Assembly (NCBI GenBank): GCA_039105265.1
Contig: JAPFFF010000004.1
Span: 496,001 to 560,000 of the forward strand
Direction: 5' to 3'
Origin: Tritrichomonas musculus
Taxonomy: Eukaryota > Parabasalia > Tritrichomonadida > Tritrichomonadidae
Length of the DNA: 64,000 nucleotides
Below the pieces are notes generated by a model. It saw only the letters and a program-made list of their open reading frames with translations. It was not told where the DNA came from and ran no database searches. Position numbers and translations under genes: made by a program. Shown here piece after piece: positions 38,301-46,550 of the stretch; within the stretch, counting starts at the first letter, position 1; each line of letters opens with the position of its first letter.

Positions 38301-38959
38301 CATTAAATATATCAGATAGTCAAGAATTATTTAATCTTAGTCAATTAAATAACTTGACTGTTACTGATCATTTGCCAACAACCACATGCAATACTCCAAA
38401 TACAAATTTACGCGATTCGATAGGATTAGGAGCATCTCACTCAGACTTGATCGATTTTTCAGCGTTACATTCAAATCCAATTCCACAACAGCATGATTTT
38501 AATCAACAAACCCAAATATCTAACCCAAATTCAGAAAATCTTATAAATAATAATCAAAAGAAAAAATTTTTGCCCGTAAAGAAATTTTCAAGCAATGCTA
38601 ATAACTCTGAAACCCCAAATAAAACTACACCTGGAATATTTAAAGGTTTTAGCACAATGAAAGTTAAAAAGAGTAAAGCCAGAGATTTATTTGAGTCATC
38701 TTCAAAAGAAGAAACCATTGATCAAGAAAATCAAAGCATTGATAAAGATATTTTTGTTACTGAGGCATCAGAGGTTCTTCATAGATCAGAAACATCACTT
38801 GCTAATTCATATATTTCTAATTCTCCTAAATCACCAAAGAAGTTATTAAATTTTCCAAAGCCTTCTCAAAAGCAAGCGAAAAATGATTCAAGTGTTCCAT
38901 CTCCTCGAGATAATTTGGATGATTTAATCGATTTCTCTCCATCACCAGAGAAGAAATGA
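35324..38959 (+). CDS. RhoGEF (DH-PH) fused to Kelch repeats
   Basis: The 1211-residue protein has an N-terminal region of unknown fold (1-175). A DH domain follows (about 180-370) with CR1 'IIEEIFKTEANYVNELDLV' and CR3 'LVTPVQRLPRYPLLLRDLL', both very typical. A PH domain comes next (about 384-485, 'GSVYLFNDALLIWK'). At least four Kelch repeats then lie at about 502-775 ('MYLFGGK...NDLW', 'LIVFGGQ...NDLLVYD', 'LWVFGGK...NDLYVFD', 'FAIQGGR...NDLWAFD', 'FYIIGGV'). The last 350 residues are disordered, Ser/Lys/Asn-rich. DH-PH units activate Rho/Rac GTPases, and trichomonads have many Rac-like GTPases. The Kelch propeller probably binds actin or a partner protein. Combining the two in one chain is uncommon. 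Confidence 0.88.
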   Translation: MSILISSTLSQETILCVLSDLSMYVVEIGNGHIFDLDNFCHQYTNSEYALFYISPSLIQILPDSGKIQIPDNLTKSAPDFRLQLLPRNGPHFILRIYIRTDKNLDLAPWNIIFDQNSTFSLEILKTIFNQSFCVDTDKIEFEFEPNTAQVDLNKPVADQRVILNTTKIFLNVYMQEKAADYARRRTKIIEEIFKTEANYVNELDLVKEQFKEEFFRDLKIGDDVYRRTFKSIGEICPVHEQFLKALAPVGHAIESSVGRVFLQYYSLFKVASPHVCNFASANDEINELTHKSRPFANAVMKILQEHFNGKTIESLLVTPVQRLPRYPLLLRDLLKATSELHWDYMDIKNSLNNINKLVQDMDAKKREQDELNFVADLQAKIGNQYHVIKTGRKGLASIENIKTNNKGFKGSVYLFNDALLIWKSSPTEFLEESLTTVKLQKKNGFLIINDTYSIPEGKDTDSFCAKFLIARREKIMKLCSYGNALAWTKMEYGTGPELLAYTSITYYDDTMYLFGGKFPDDRPSNDLWMREEGRWKLVETIHTPSPRYGCSMSAFEGNLIVFGGQDGEKWFNDLLVYDINSRTWSIIDSLHKPSPRIGHTSVLVEINENFDDEYDDDISANFMSSNSDNLGNESDELNTESHLAQLWVFGGKTIEQIYTNDLYVFDFSVNQWFRFDTPPNESPSPRAFGVSFLINDDKGNLSFAIQGGRDSNNAFNDLWAFDVIYKSGWFQPETRGKLPECRYAHVGGIINNNFYIIGGVDMKNESVPPYKLNMNEVPYIWENIPQCDEPETFIKGAATIDPNYGLIVFDPTIGYTTIRLSYNAENTLNCEKELSKEKKKIKSAGLTCTAWSRPFYNKKTNTVTMKIDSDEETDFVLPFEQKRFEHVWSHKNMFILNDGRTHTDRDGNKNWFSISSTSSFANDTVSQDKINSFIGDNDDSDDKLKDNISKNYNSLSLTPAPRDKRKKLPEKGPTKEINLRNSNIRKKGRRPSSLNISDSQELFNLSQLNNLTVTDHLPTTTCNTPNTNLRDSIGLGASHSDLIDFSALHSNPIPQQHDFNQQTQISNPNSENLINNNQKKKFLPVKKFSSNANNSETPNKTTPGIFKGFSTMKVKKSKARDLFESSSKEETIDQENQSIDKDIFVTEASEVLHRSETSLANSYISNSPKSPKKLLNFPKPSQKQAKNDSSVPSPRDNLDDLIDFSPSPEKK

Positions 38960-39336
38960 TATTATTTTTATTATTATTGTTAATATATTTAATCGAATTT
39001 GTTTTTATTTTGAGCATAAAAATTTTCAATTTATCTTATCCTATCTTTTTTTCTTAGCATAATAATCGTATTGAAGAGAAAGTATGCTGTTAAATAAATA
39101 AATAAATAAAAATGAATTTTAAATCTACACGCTAAAGTTCTGAAATAATCATTTGAGAAAATAAAAACATCGTTTATAAAATAACAAAACAATTAAATAA
39201 ATTATATTATTCATGATATTCATAATAAACTACTTAATACTTAGCATAACATTAGTAATTGATCCATTTCAAACATTAACTTTGGCTTTTTCCTAATATG
39301 AAAATAAAACTGTAAATTCTGAAAAACTGAGCATCA
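38960..39336. other. convergent intergenic region
   Basis: This AT-rich stretch between two convergent genes holds a short AAAT microsatellite near 39090-39110. No gene was recognised. Confidence 0.6.
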
Positions 39337-39774
39337 TTAGTCAATTTCAGGAGCATAAGAAAATTGGAAGAAGCTGTTTTGATATTGCGTGAATCTAACG
39401 CACTGATAAATGCTTAATACGAATAACTCAACGACATGAAATAGTGTAGTACAAGCTATTACAATGCAATCAAATCCGGTCCTTGTTTTAACGTAAAATA
39501 CCCAAAGAAAATCGAGAAATAGTAATGGAATTGCAGTTAAAATCATGAAAACAAAGAATAGCGGAATATTTCCATGATTATATCCTGAAGCTAATATTAA
39601 TCGAAAAAATTCGACGATTGAAAAAACGATAAACGTGAAAATGAATGTCTGATCGCTAGTTCTTAATAAAAGAAGGCAAAGAAAAACAAAAAATAAGATG
39701 ATGACGTATAACTTATTGATCTCTAGAAGAATTTTTAAATAAACAATTCTTGGATCACCGCCAAATAGTAGCAT
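39337..39774 (-). CDS. TMEM17/TMEM216-family (Transmemb_17) membrane protein
   Basis: The 145-residue protein has four hydrophobic helices (about 18-40, 45-63, 70-97 and 104-125). The pattern matches TMEM17/TMEM216/TMEM80: 'LKILLEINKLYVIILFF' in place of 'LPLQMLLYFNVWYFPLWF', 'FSIVEFFRLILASGYNHGNIP' in place of 'SLIEVIRLYLGYVGNLQEKVP', a third helix with 'AIPLLFLDFL' ('QLPLILFLLF') and a C-terminal 'FQFSY'. In animals these proteins are part of the transition-zone (MKS) complex that gates the cilium. This is a by-eye family match of a short hydrophobic protein; the 'E..RL.LGy.GN'-like loop is the strongest point. Confidence 0.6.
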   Translation of the reverse strand: MLLFGGDPRIVYLKILLEINKLYVIILFFVFLCLLLLRTSDQTFIFTFIVFSIVEFFRLILASGYNHGNIPLFFVFMILTAIPLLFLDFLWVFYVKTRTGFDCIVIACTTLFHVVELFVLSIYQCVRFTQYQNSFFQFSYAPEID

Positions 39775-39878
39775 AAATATGGATAAACGTTTAAAATTTT
39801 AAAATTCAATCAAAAAGTTTATGAAAATAAAAATAAATATAATTATAGTTTAACAAATGTTTTTAATAAATTATAACT

Positions 39879-40808
39879 TTATTCTTCGTTGCCATCAACA
39901 ATAATTTGATCGACAACTGCTATGTAATTTTCGCAATTATGGTCATTCAATGAATTTAATTGAACTGCAAGACTATTGAGAACAATTTCTGGATTAATTT
40001 GAGCATCAGATAGTGTTTTTGGATTGTCTAATTTTAATTGGTAAACGTTTCCTGCAGGATACCTTACATACTTCTTTACTCCTTTTTCATATTCTTTGGC
40101 AGCTTGAACAATTGTTGGAACAGCATCCCATAACATATTAAACATTCCATTATCAATAGCAGAAGTCAATTTCATCAACTTGAGTAGTGAATCTAATGTG
40201 CCAACAAGGATATCAGATGGGACTAGGCGAATTGTTGGATAAAGAAGATGGAATTTTTCATAAACGTTTGGAACGGACAAGGTTGGAATAATATCATCGT
40301 CATTCACAATAGCATATAGACGATCTTGGATTTTGTCATCAGCAGTAAGATCCATTGCTGGCATTGGTGCATAAGCAAAGGAATATGCATCAACATCAGA
40401 TTTAAAATGAAAACTCATTACATTTAAGATCTGAGAAACAGCTGCACCATATGAATGTCCAACAAAATAAACCGGGCCATTCCAAGATTCAATGTATTCT
40501 TTGGTGTGTTCGTAGACATAAACAGCTGCATTATAAAAGCCAGTATGGAAAACGCCAAAATCTGTTACAGTTTCAGTAAATTTAGCATCTGTCCCAAAAT
40601 CTTCATCATCTTGTGACCCACGTATAATAATAAATAAAGACTCATCTTGTGTATAAACAAAGAAAACAGGCTTTTCAATTTCGCAATTTGTTGATGAATA
40701 GAGAACTTGTCCTGAATAATTTGAAAAATCTGCATAATAAGCAGAATTTGAAAGTCTTGCGCCTAACTGAAGTAAAGCAAGGAAAGATCCACCAACAAGC
40801 TTAATCAT
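39879..40808 (-). CDS. class 3 (fungal-type) lipase
   Basis: The 309-residue protein belongs to the Lipase_3 alpha/beta-hydrolase family. The nucleophile elbow GHSYG has its Ser at 119 after 'VYFV'. The oxyanion strand 'FIIIRGSQ' is at about 59-66, and 'VHTGF'-like 'FHTGFYNAA' (87-95) is typical of the family. The acid is probably an Asp in 'VNDDDIIPTL' (about 163-172). The catalytic His is probably in 'NDHNCENY' near the C-terminus, where the family has H....Y. The start is hydrophobic and could be a signal peptide, though this region is also part of the fold in lipases. Likely function: hydrolysis of acylglycerols. Confidence 0.85.
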   Translation of the reverse strand: MIKLVGGSFLALLQLGARLSNSAYYADFSNYSGQVLYSSTNCEIEKPVFFVYTQDESLFIIIRGSQDDEDFGTDAKFTETVTDFGVFHTGFYNAAVYVYEHTKEYIESWNGPVYFVGHSYGAAVSQILNVMSFHFKSDVDAYSFAYAPMPAMDLTADDKIQDRLYAIVNDDDIIPTLSVPNVYEKFHLLYPTIRLVPSDILVGTLDSLLKLMKLTSAIDNGMFNMLWDAVPTIVQAAKEYEKGVKKYVRYPAGNVYQLKLDNPKTLSDAQINPEIVLNSLAVQLNSLNDHNCENYIAVVDQIIVDGNEE

Positions 40809-41376
40809 AGATTTTATATTTTAATAAACTTCAGAAAATCTTAACCTCTAATTCAATTTGAGAATTCTCAAAAATTGGATATATTCAAAAAAATGAATTA
40901 AATTCAAAGCCCTCTCTAAAAAAAAAAAAAAAAAATGCAAATTTAAGGTTTAAAGCATAGAATTTTATCATAAATCTCATAATAAGAATTCTTATACAAA
41001 AATATAAATGGTCAATGAATTCATAAAGTAGGCTCAATCTTTTTAATTCAAAATTTGAACATTTCCTTGAAAAAAAAAAAGCATAAGTTTAGAGCATATC
41101 AATAAAAGAAACATCAAATTATAAGTAGTATGGGAAATGATATGATTTATTAGAGAATATCAGAATTATTGTAGAAGAAAACTATTCTATTAGTTGACAA
41201 TATTGACATTATATTGAATCAGAAAAAAAAAAAATCAAGAACTCCCCATTCCTAGTGATTTTGAACTTTTATTATTATTATTAAAAAATGAATGAAGCAA
41301 TTGAAAAAAAAAAAAAATATTAAAATAAAATATTAAAATAACCTTTTAGATTTACAATTCCCTTCAATGATAAATT
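40809..41376. other. intergenic region with A runs, no gene seen
   Basis: About 570 bases lie between the start of the lipase gene and the end of the radical SAM gene, both on the - strand. There are A runs near 40918, 41071, 41223 and 41305 and short TTA repeats near 41270. No ORF or RNA gene was recognised. Confidence 0.6.
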
Positions 41377-43017
41377 TTAAAACTTAATTTGATTGATCCA
41401 TGCTTTAACCTTTTCATCATCTTCCTCATCATTCATTTCATCTCTAGTACAAAGAGGACAAATTTCAGTTCCACCAATTTCAAGAAGTTTTGCTTCCAAG
41501 TTCTTTGCAAAGCCAACAAATGTGGATTCGAAAGATGAAGAACCAAGACCAAGGACAGCAAACTGAAGATTCAAATTGATAACTTTGGATTTGTCAACTG
41601 CAGATAATTTTTCCCAGAATTCTTTGGCACTTGGTGGTGGCATTCCTCTTCCATAGGTAGCAACAACAAATACAATTCTCCTTCTTTTTCCGTTACAATT
41701 AACCAAAGCATTTTGAACAAAATCTTTTGGAAGAGATGCAACATCGATAACTTTGCTGAAGCCAATTGTTTGTCCAACTAATTCAGCAAATTCTTTAGAT
41801 GTTCCAGCCTTGGTTGCGTAAATTACAAGGTCATCCCACTCATCACCACCATTAGCAGAACCATCATCAATGGCTGCTGTTGCAGTGTATTGGTCTAAAT
41901 CGCACAATTCATCTGGAACTTTGTCTAATTTATCTTTTAAGTTGATTACAAAACGAGAAGGTGAACCTTTATGAGCAAGAAAGACACCAGGTATAGCTTC
42001 TCCACATTTGCAATGTCCATCAACAAAGTCTTTCGAGATAGATGCAGAAAACCAATCTCTATCAACAAGCTGAGCACCACATTTTGGACATTTTGTGATT
42101 CCAGCATCACGTGATGAAATATTCCCCATGTAAACATACTTTAATCCAGCCTTGTGACCGATATCAGCAGCCCGTTGGAGAGTTTTAAGAGGCGTAACAC
42201 CGCGGCCTTTGAATAAATAATCATCGTGGTAAGCAGAAATGTGCCAAACAATATCAGGACTAATTGAGCTAAGGAAGTTGGCAATATCTGTAAGTTCTTT
42301 GTCACTATCGTTTGCATCTGGGATAACAAGAGTAGTAACTTCTGTATTAATTCCCATTTCATAGCATCGTTTGATGGTGTTGCAAACGCCTTTGAGGTGG
42401 CCACCAAGGACTTTAACATAGAAATCTTCATTAAATGATTTTAAGTCAATATTGACAGCGTCTAAATATGGTCCTAAGTAATTAAGAGTTTCGACACTTT
42501 CAAATCCATTTGTAACATAAACTGTAAAAAGACCTTTAGATTTTGCTAACTTAAAAACTTCGTGTGAAAATTCTGTTGATATTGTAGGTTCGTTATACGT
42601 TGAGGCTATTGACAAACATCCAGTTCGGATTGCTTTTTCAACCATTTCTTCTGGAGTAAATTTTTCGAGGACACCTACGTCTGATGATCTGATACATTTT
42701 ACATCTTCTATATCTAATTTCCACATACTTAATGATGAATTTTGGCAAAATTGGCAATTAAAATTACAACCAACAGTTCCGTATGAATAAACTTTGGTTC
42801 CGGGTAAAAAATGATAAAGTGGCTTTTTTTCGATTGGATCTACAGCAACTGTATAACGGCCCCAAATAGGTGAGAAAGGCTTGCCTTTGATATTTCCACG
42901 TGCACGGCAGCGTCCAAGTTTTCCAGGAGGAATGATACATTTATGCTGACAACAGAGACATTGGATGTCTCCTCCTGGTAATGAATGAAAGAGAGGAGAA
43001 TTCTCGAATACTTCCAT
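41377..43017 (-). CDS. radical SAM enzyme (AmmeMemoRadiSam/AmrS-like) fused to a flavodoxin-like domain
   Basis: The first ATG in frame is at 43017, giving 546 residues. Residues 1-305 match the radical SAM enzyme of the AmmeMemoRadiSam system: 'CLCCQHKC...GKLGRCRARGN' (20-42), 'DPIEKKPLYHFLPG' (60-73) and the 4Fe-4S motif C84-x3-C88-x2-C91 in 'GCNFNCQFCQN'. 'ASTYNEPT' and 'VNIDLKSF' further on are also typical. A zinc-ribbon-like stretch follows at about 308-345 ('CPKCG...HCKCG'). Residues about 392-546 read as flavodoxin-like: 'LVIYATKAGTSKEFAELV' resembles the FMN phosphate-binding loop, then 'VFVVATYGRGMPPPS' and 'FAVLGLGSSSFE'. Flavodoxin is a known electron donor for radical SAM enzymes. 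The substrate is unknown. Acquisition from a bacterium is plausible. Confidence 0.88.
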   Translation of the reverse strand: MEVFENSPLFHSLPGGDIQCLCCQHKCIIPPGKLGRCRARGNIKGKPFSPIWGRYTVAVDPIEKKPLYHFLPGTKVYSYGTVGCNFNCQFCQNSSLSMWKLDIEDVKCIRSSDVGVLEKFTPEEMVEKAIRTGCLSIASTYNEPTISTEFSHEVFKLAKSKGLFTVYVTNGFESVETLNYLGPYLDAVNIDLKSFNEDFYVKVLGGHLKGVCNTIKRCYEMGINTEVTTLVIPDANDSDKELTDIANFLSSISPDIVWHISAYHDDYLFKGRGVTPLKTLQRAADIGHKAGLKYVYMGNISSRDAGITKCPKCGAQLVDRDWFSASISKDFVDGHCKCGEAIPGVFLAHKGSPSRFVINLKDKLDKVPDELCDLDQYTATAAIDDGSANGGDEWDDLVIYATKAGTSKEFAELVGQTIGFSKVIDVASLPKDFVQNALVNCNGKRRRIVFVVATYGRGMPPPSAKEFWEKLSAVDKSKVINLNLQFAVLGLGSSSFESTFVGFAKNLEAKLLEIGGTEICPLCTRDEMNDEEDDEKVKAWINQIKF

Positions 43018-43223
43018 CAAGAATAATTATTTTTAATTCATTCAATTCCCCTCAATTTTTAAAAGAATAACGATAAAAAAGTGAAAATAATAATTATTCA
43101 AAAAATGAATTTGAATATATTATACAATGCATATTTGTTCGGGTAATTAAATATTGAAAAAATATATATTTCACTTCATATGTCATACTTGATGCTGTTT
43201 TTCACAATTTGATGTTTCAAAAA

Positions 43224-43230
43224 TCATTTG
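43224..43230 (+). promoter_or_regulatory. initiator (Inr)-like TCATTTG
   Basis: TCATTTG, with the A at 43226, lies 20 bases before the ATG at 43246. It fits the trichomonad TCA(C/T)(A/T) initiator and supports that ATG as the start of the CDC7-like gene. Confidence 0.45.
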
Positions 43231-43245
43231 GCCATTAATAAAGCC

Positions 43246-44556
43246 ATGAATGAATTTAATAATAATGCAAGTTTTATTGAACATCTTGAACCACTAGATG
43301 TAATAGGAAATGGAACTTTTGGAATCGTTTACTTGTGTAATGATAAATGCTTGCATAAACATGTAGCATTGAAAAAATTATTTTGGAATTCATCTCCACT
43401 TCTAATATATAATGAAATTGAATCATTAATGACTTTTACTCAAAACAATTGCAGAAATGTTCCAAAGCTAATTAACTTGTGTAGATCAAAAGATATGGTT
43501 TTTATTGAAATGGAATATCATCAACACCAATCAATTAATACTTACTTATACAAAATGAATAATGATGATATTGTTCAATACATGAAAGAACTTCTTGTTG
43601 CATTATGCGATATTCATTCGCTTGGATATATTCATTGTGATGTAAAACCAGGAAACTTTCTCTTTGATTTTGAAACAAAAACAGGATATCTGTGTGATTT
43701 TGGCCTTTGTGAAAAAAGAAGTCATATAAGTCAGAATCTTATATTAAAACCATTAAAATCTAATTATACCAAAATAGATAATGATGATGGAAATGAATAC
43801 AATGAAAAACAATTCAAAATTGATCCAATTAAATTTAACTTTGATAATCTTGAAAGAGATATAAAAATTGAGTCTAACTTTGTTACATATAAAAATGAAC
43901 CTCAAGAGTCGTACCAAATAATCAGACAAGATTCACAAAGTTGTACAATTCATTTTGATATCCCTTTGACCAGTGATGAATGCTATGATAAAGGATTGAA
44001 TGAACAACAAAATTATCTATCAAATAGATATCAAAATACTCAAAATAATTTTACTCATGCAAATGAACAACAAAAAAGAGATCAAAATGATAGTTATTAC
44101 TCAATGGAAGAATATGACTCCCGTGATACAATGAGAGCAAGAAGAGCAGGAACAAGAGGCTACAGAGCTCCTGAAGTTCTTTGGAAAATGGAGAATCAAA
44201 CTTCAGCAATAGATATCTGGTCAGCTGGAATAATTTTCCTTTCTCTACTCAGTAAAAGGCAGCCTTTTCTTTCTGGAAAAGATGATCTTACAGATCTTTA
44301 TGAAATCAGCTGTATTGTTGGTCGAAAGAGAATCCAATTTGAAGCCCTAATGTGTGGAAGATTTTTGGCTCTCCCTGACAATGGACAAGAAAGCATTCCA
44401 TTAAAAGAGATTGTTGAAAAACTGAATCCATTCATTAATGAAATGAATGTTCCTGATTCTGCTTTTGATCTTCTTGAGAGAATGCTTGAACCATCTCCAT
44501 TTAAAAGGATTTCTGCAAAAAGATGTTTACAGCATCCTTATCTTAACAACAAATAA
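43246..44556 (+). CDS. CDC7: CDC7-like protein kinase
   Basis: This 436-residue kinase has the Gly loop 'GNGTFGIVYL', the Lys in 'VALKKLF', the catalytic loop 'HCDVKPGNFLF' (D132), DFG (D151) and an APE-type 'GTRGYRAPEVL' (from 302). 'AGTRGYRAPEVLWK', followed by 'QTSAIDIWSAGIIFLSLLSKRQPFLSGKDDLTDLYEI', is the hallmark of CDC7 kinases, and a large insert (about 157-300) between DFG and the activation segment is also typical. CDC7 with its partner Dbf4 phosphorylates MCM proteins to fire replication origins. The usual HRD Arg is Cys here (HCD), which is unusual. The ATG at 43246 is the first in frame, with an Inr-like motif 20 bases before it. Confidence 0.88.
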   Translation: MNEFNNNASFIEHLEPLDVIGNGTFGIVYLCNDKCLHKHVALKKLFWNSSPLLIYNEIESLMTFTQNNCRNVPKLINLCRSKDMVFIEMEYHQHQSINTYLYKMNNDDIVQYMKELLVALCDIHSLGYIHCDVKPGNFLFDFETKTGYLCDFGLCEKRSHISQNLILKPLKSNYTKIDNDDGNEYNEKQFKIDPIKFNFDNLERDIKIESNFVTYKNEPQESYQIIRQDSQSCTIHFDIPLTSDECYDKGLNEQQNYLSNRYQNTQNNFTHANEQQKRDQNDSYYSMEEYDSRDTMRARRAGTRGYRAPEVLWKMENQTSAIDIWSAGIIFLSLLSKRQPFLSGKDDLTDLYEISCIVGRKRIQFEALMCGRFLALPDNGQESIPLKEIVEKLNPFINEMNVPDSAFDLLERMLEPSPFKRISAKRCLQHPYLNNK

Positions 44557-44842
44557 AATATTCACTTTTTAATCCTATATTTATACTTTTAATATGATTT
44601 TTTGAAATAAAAAAAATGTATCAATATTCAATATTTTTACAGCTGAAAAAATCAAATCAGAAATTTGGTTTTCAACAGATATCCATCGCTGGCATAAATC
44701 AAAATTTCTATTTTTGTGTCCTTTTCAGTTTAAAAGAGAATATTTTGGATAATCTTTACTTTTATATAAAAAAAAATAAAAATTAATAAATTAAAAATTA
44801 ACCAATACAAACATAATTAAGCGCATAATTAAAATATCATTA

Positions 44843-46123
44843 TCAAGAGAGAAATCGTAATGGTGACGAATGGCATGCAAATCTTCTCCTTAGAGCAGGG
44901 GGTATATTCTGCGGTTTATTGATCAACAAATACTTCTCAGCACCGAGTTCCCTATCAAAAGAAACACTTTTTTTGCTGGATGTAGTAATTGTTGTATCTG
45001 GACTGCTATTATCCAACGAATCAGAAGATGAATTGTGTGGTTTAAATTTAGAACGTGCACTATCAGTAACTTGAATTGGAGCTCTATAAGAACACGAAAA
45101 TTTAACAACCGATTCGTCTGTTTCATATGATTTGTCAGGATCAAAAAGTTCTTTTGTTTTAGGATTCATTCGACCATAAGCAATATTAACAGCTTCATAG
45201 TTTGAAATAAATGGTCCAGCAATATCAAGAACACATTCATCATATATTCCGACAGCACAATTTGTCCGAGGATCGAAAACGCGCTGTTGGGTAAAAATTG
45301 CGCATGCATCTTTGAAACTTTGTTCGTAATTGTTAGGTATTTCCCATTTTGCTTCAGCACGAAGACCTGATATAACTGCTTCGCTTGATCTGTATGTAAG
45401 AAGGCGTTTTATGGCAGTCCTAATACCCATACGAGGAATAGATGGAAGATAATCGCAACCTGAAAGAACACAACATTCAATAATCATTTTTTGGTCCATT
45501 TGACTAAATGTCGGGAGTTTCAAAAAGTCTGAACGTGAAAGTGATTGACAATTTCCTTCTCTATCGAGCTTAAATATAGTTAATGGGCTTTGATAAACAA
45601 TTAAATCTGAATCTTCTGTAATTACTAAATCAACAATCTTATTATAAGCGAGAAATGCAAGCTGTGCATCAGCTTCGTATGGTGCTACAATAAATTCAAT
45701 GTGATTATGACGAAGCCTTTCAAAGAGTGGATATAAAACATTTGGAGTTATTTCAACAGTTTTTTGGTAATGCTCACTGGCCTCGGTAATTAGACCTCGT
45801 TCCTCCAATTTTTTAGCAATTTGGATTTGTTCAATTCTATCGTTGCGACGTTTCTCATTTGTAACTCGTTTTGCTGGAAGATCACAACCATCAAAAACAA
45901 TTAAAGGACGAATACCATGATTTAATAAAAGCTGAACTTGCTGCATAAAATATGTTATGTATTTTGTTGTTTGCTGGTTGTTTGCGAGTTCTTTGGCACA
46001 TGTTAAACATCCTCGATGAAGCCATACAAAACCATCAACTGCAACTTTTTTGCCAGTAAAGGTAGATATATGAGTGTTTTTGATAGCATCGCGGACGAGA
46101 GGCAGAAGCCCATGAATACCCAT
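44843..46123 (-). CDS. EXO1: EXO1-like 5' flap nuclease
   Basis: The 426-residue protein is the catalytic core of exonuclease 1 (XPG/FEN1 superfamily). The start 'MGIHGLLPLVRDAI' and 'KVAVDGFVWLHRG' are the N-region with the first metal Asp. 'PLIVFDGCDLPAKR' (about 78-91) gives the second. 'VAPYEADAQLAFLA' (about 147-160) and 'VITEDSDLI' (about 166-174) are the I-region acids. 'VLSGCDYLPSIPRMG' (about 216-230) begins the helix-hairpin-helix. EXO1 resects DNA ends and acts in mismatch repair. Human EXO1 has a long C-terminal tail for protein contacts; here only about 80 Ser/Thr-rich residues follow the nuclease, so those contacts are reduced or different. Confidence 0.88.
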   Translation of the reverse strand: MGIHGLLPLVRDAIKNTHISTFTGKKVAVDGFVWLHRGCLTCAKELANNQQTTKYITYFMQQVQLLLNHGIRPLIVFDGCDLPAKRVTNEKRRNDRIEQIQIAKKLEERGLITEASEHYQKTVEITPNVLYPLFERLRHNHIEFIVAPYEADAQLAFLAYNKIVDLVITEDSDLIVYQSPLTIFKLDREGNCQSLSRSDFLKLPTFSQMDQKMIIECCVLSGCDYLPSIPRMGIRTAIKRLLTYRSSEAVISGLRAEAKWEIPNNYEQSFKDACAIFTQQRVFDPRTNCAVGIYDECVLDIAGPFISNYEAVNIAYGRMNPKTKELFDPDKSYETDESVVKFSCSYRAPIQVTDSARSKFKPHNSSSDSLDNSSPDTTITTSSKKSVSFDRELGAEKYLLINKPQNIPPALRRRFACHSSPLRFLS

Positions 46124-46550
46124 TAATAAACGTAATTGAATTAGGCGAACTTCCTTTTTCCATCGTTTTCACATTCTTTTTTTTTTTAGTTTTTAATTTT
46201 TATTTTTAATGTTTAAAAATGGTTTTAAATAAATTATTTTTACAATAGTTTTATGAAAGAAAACATGATATATTAATAGATATAATTTTCTATTGATATT
46301 AGAAAAAATTGTATTGGCTATTTCAATTTTTTTCAAATTTTTTTTCTTTTTTGGATTAATAAAATGTAGATTTTATTTTGATATTTATTCCAAATTTATT
46401 ATAATATTTAAAATAAACCGATATCAATTTCATATATATTAAGAAAGCAAGGAAGAAAGGAAAAATAGTTCATAGAATTTAATAATATTCAGAAAATACT
46501 TATTAACAAAGTCCGCAGAAGAGAATTAAACTAAAATTAAAAGTATTACT
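46124..46550. other. intergenic region, no gene seen
   Basis: About 430 bases of AT-rich sequence with T runs near 46178 and 46336 lie between two same-strand genes. Nothing beyond probable promoter sequence of the EXO1-like gene and the 3' flank of the next was recognised. Confidence 0.6.
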
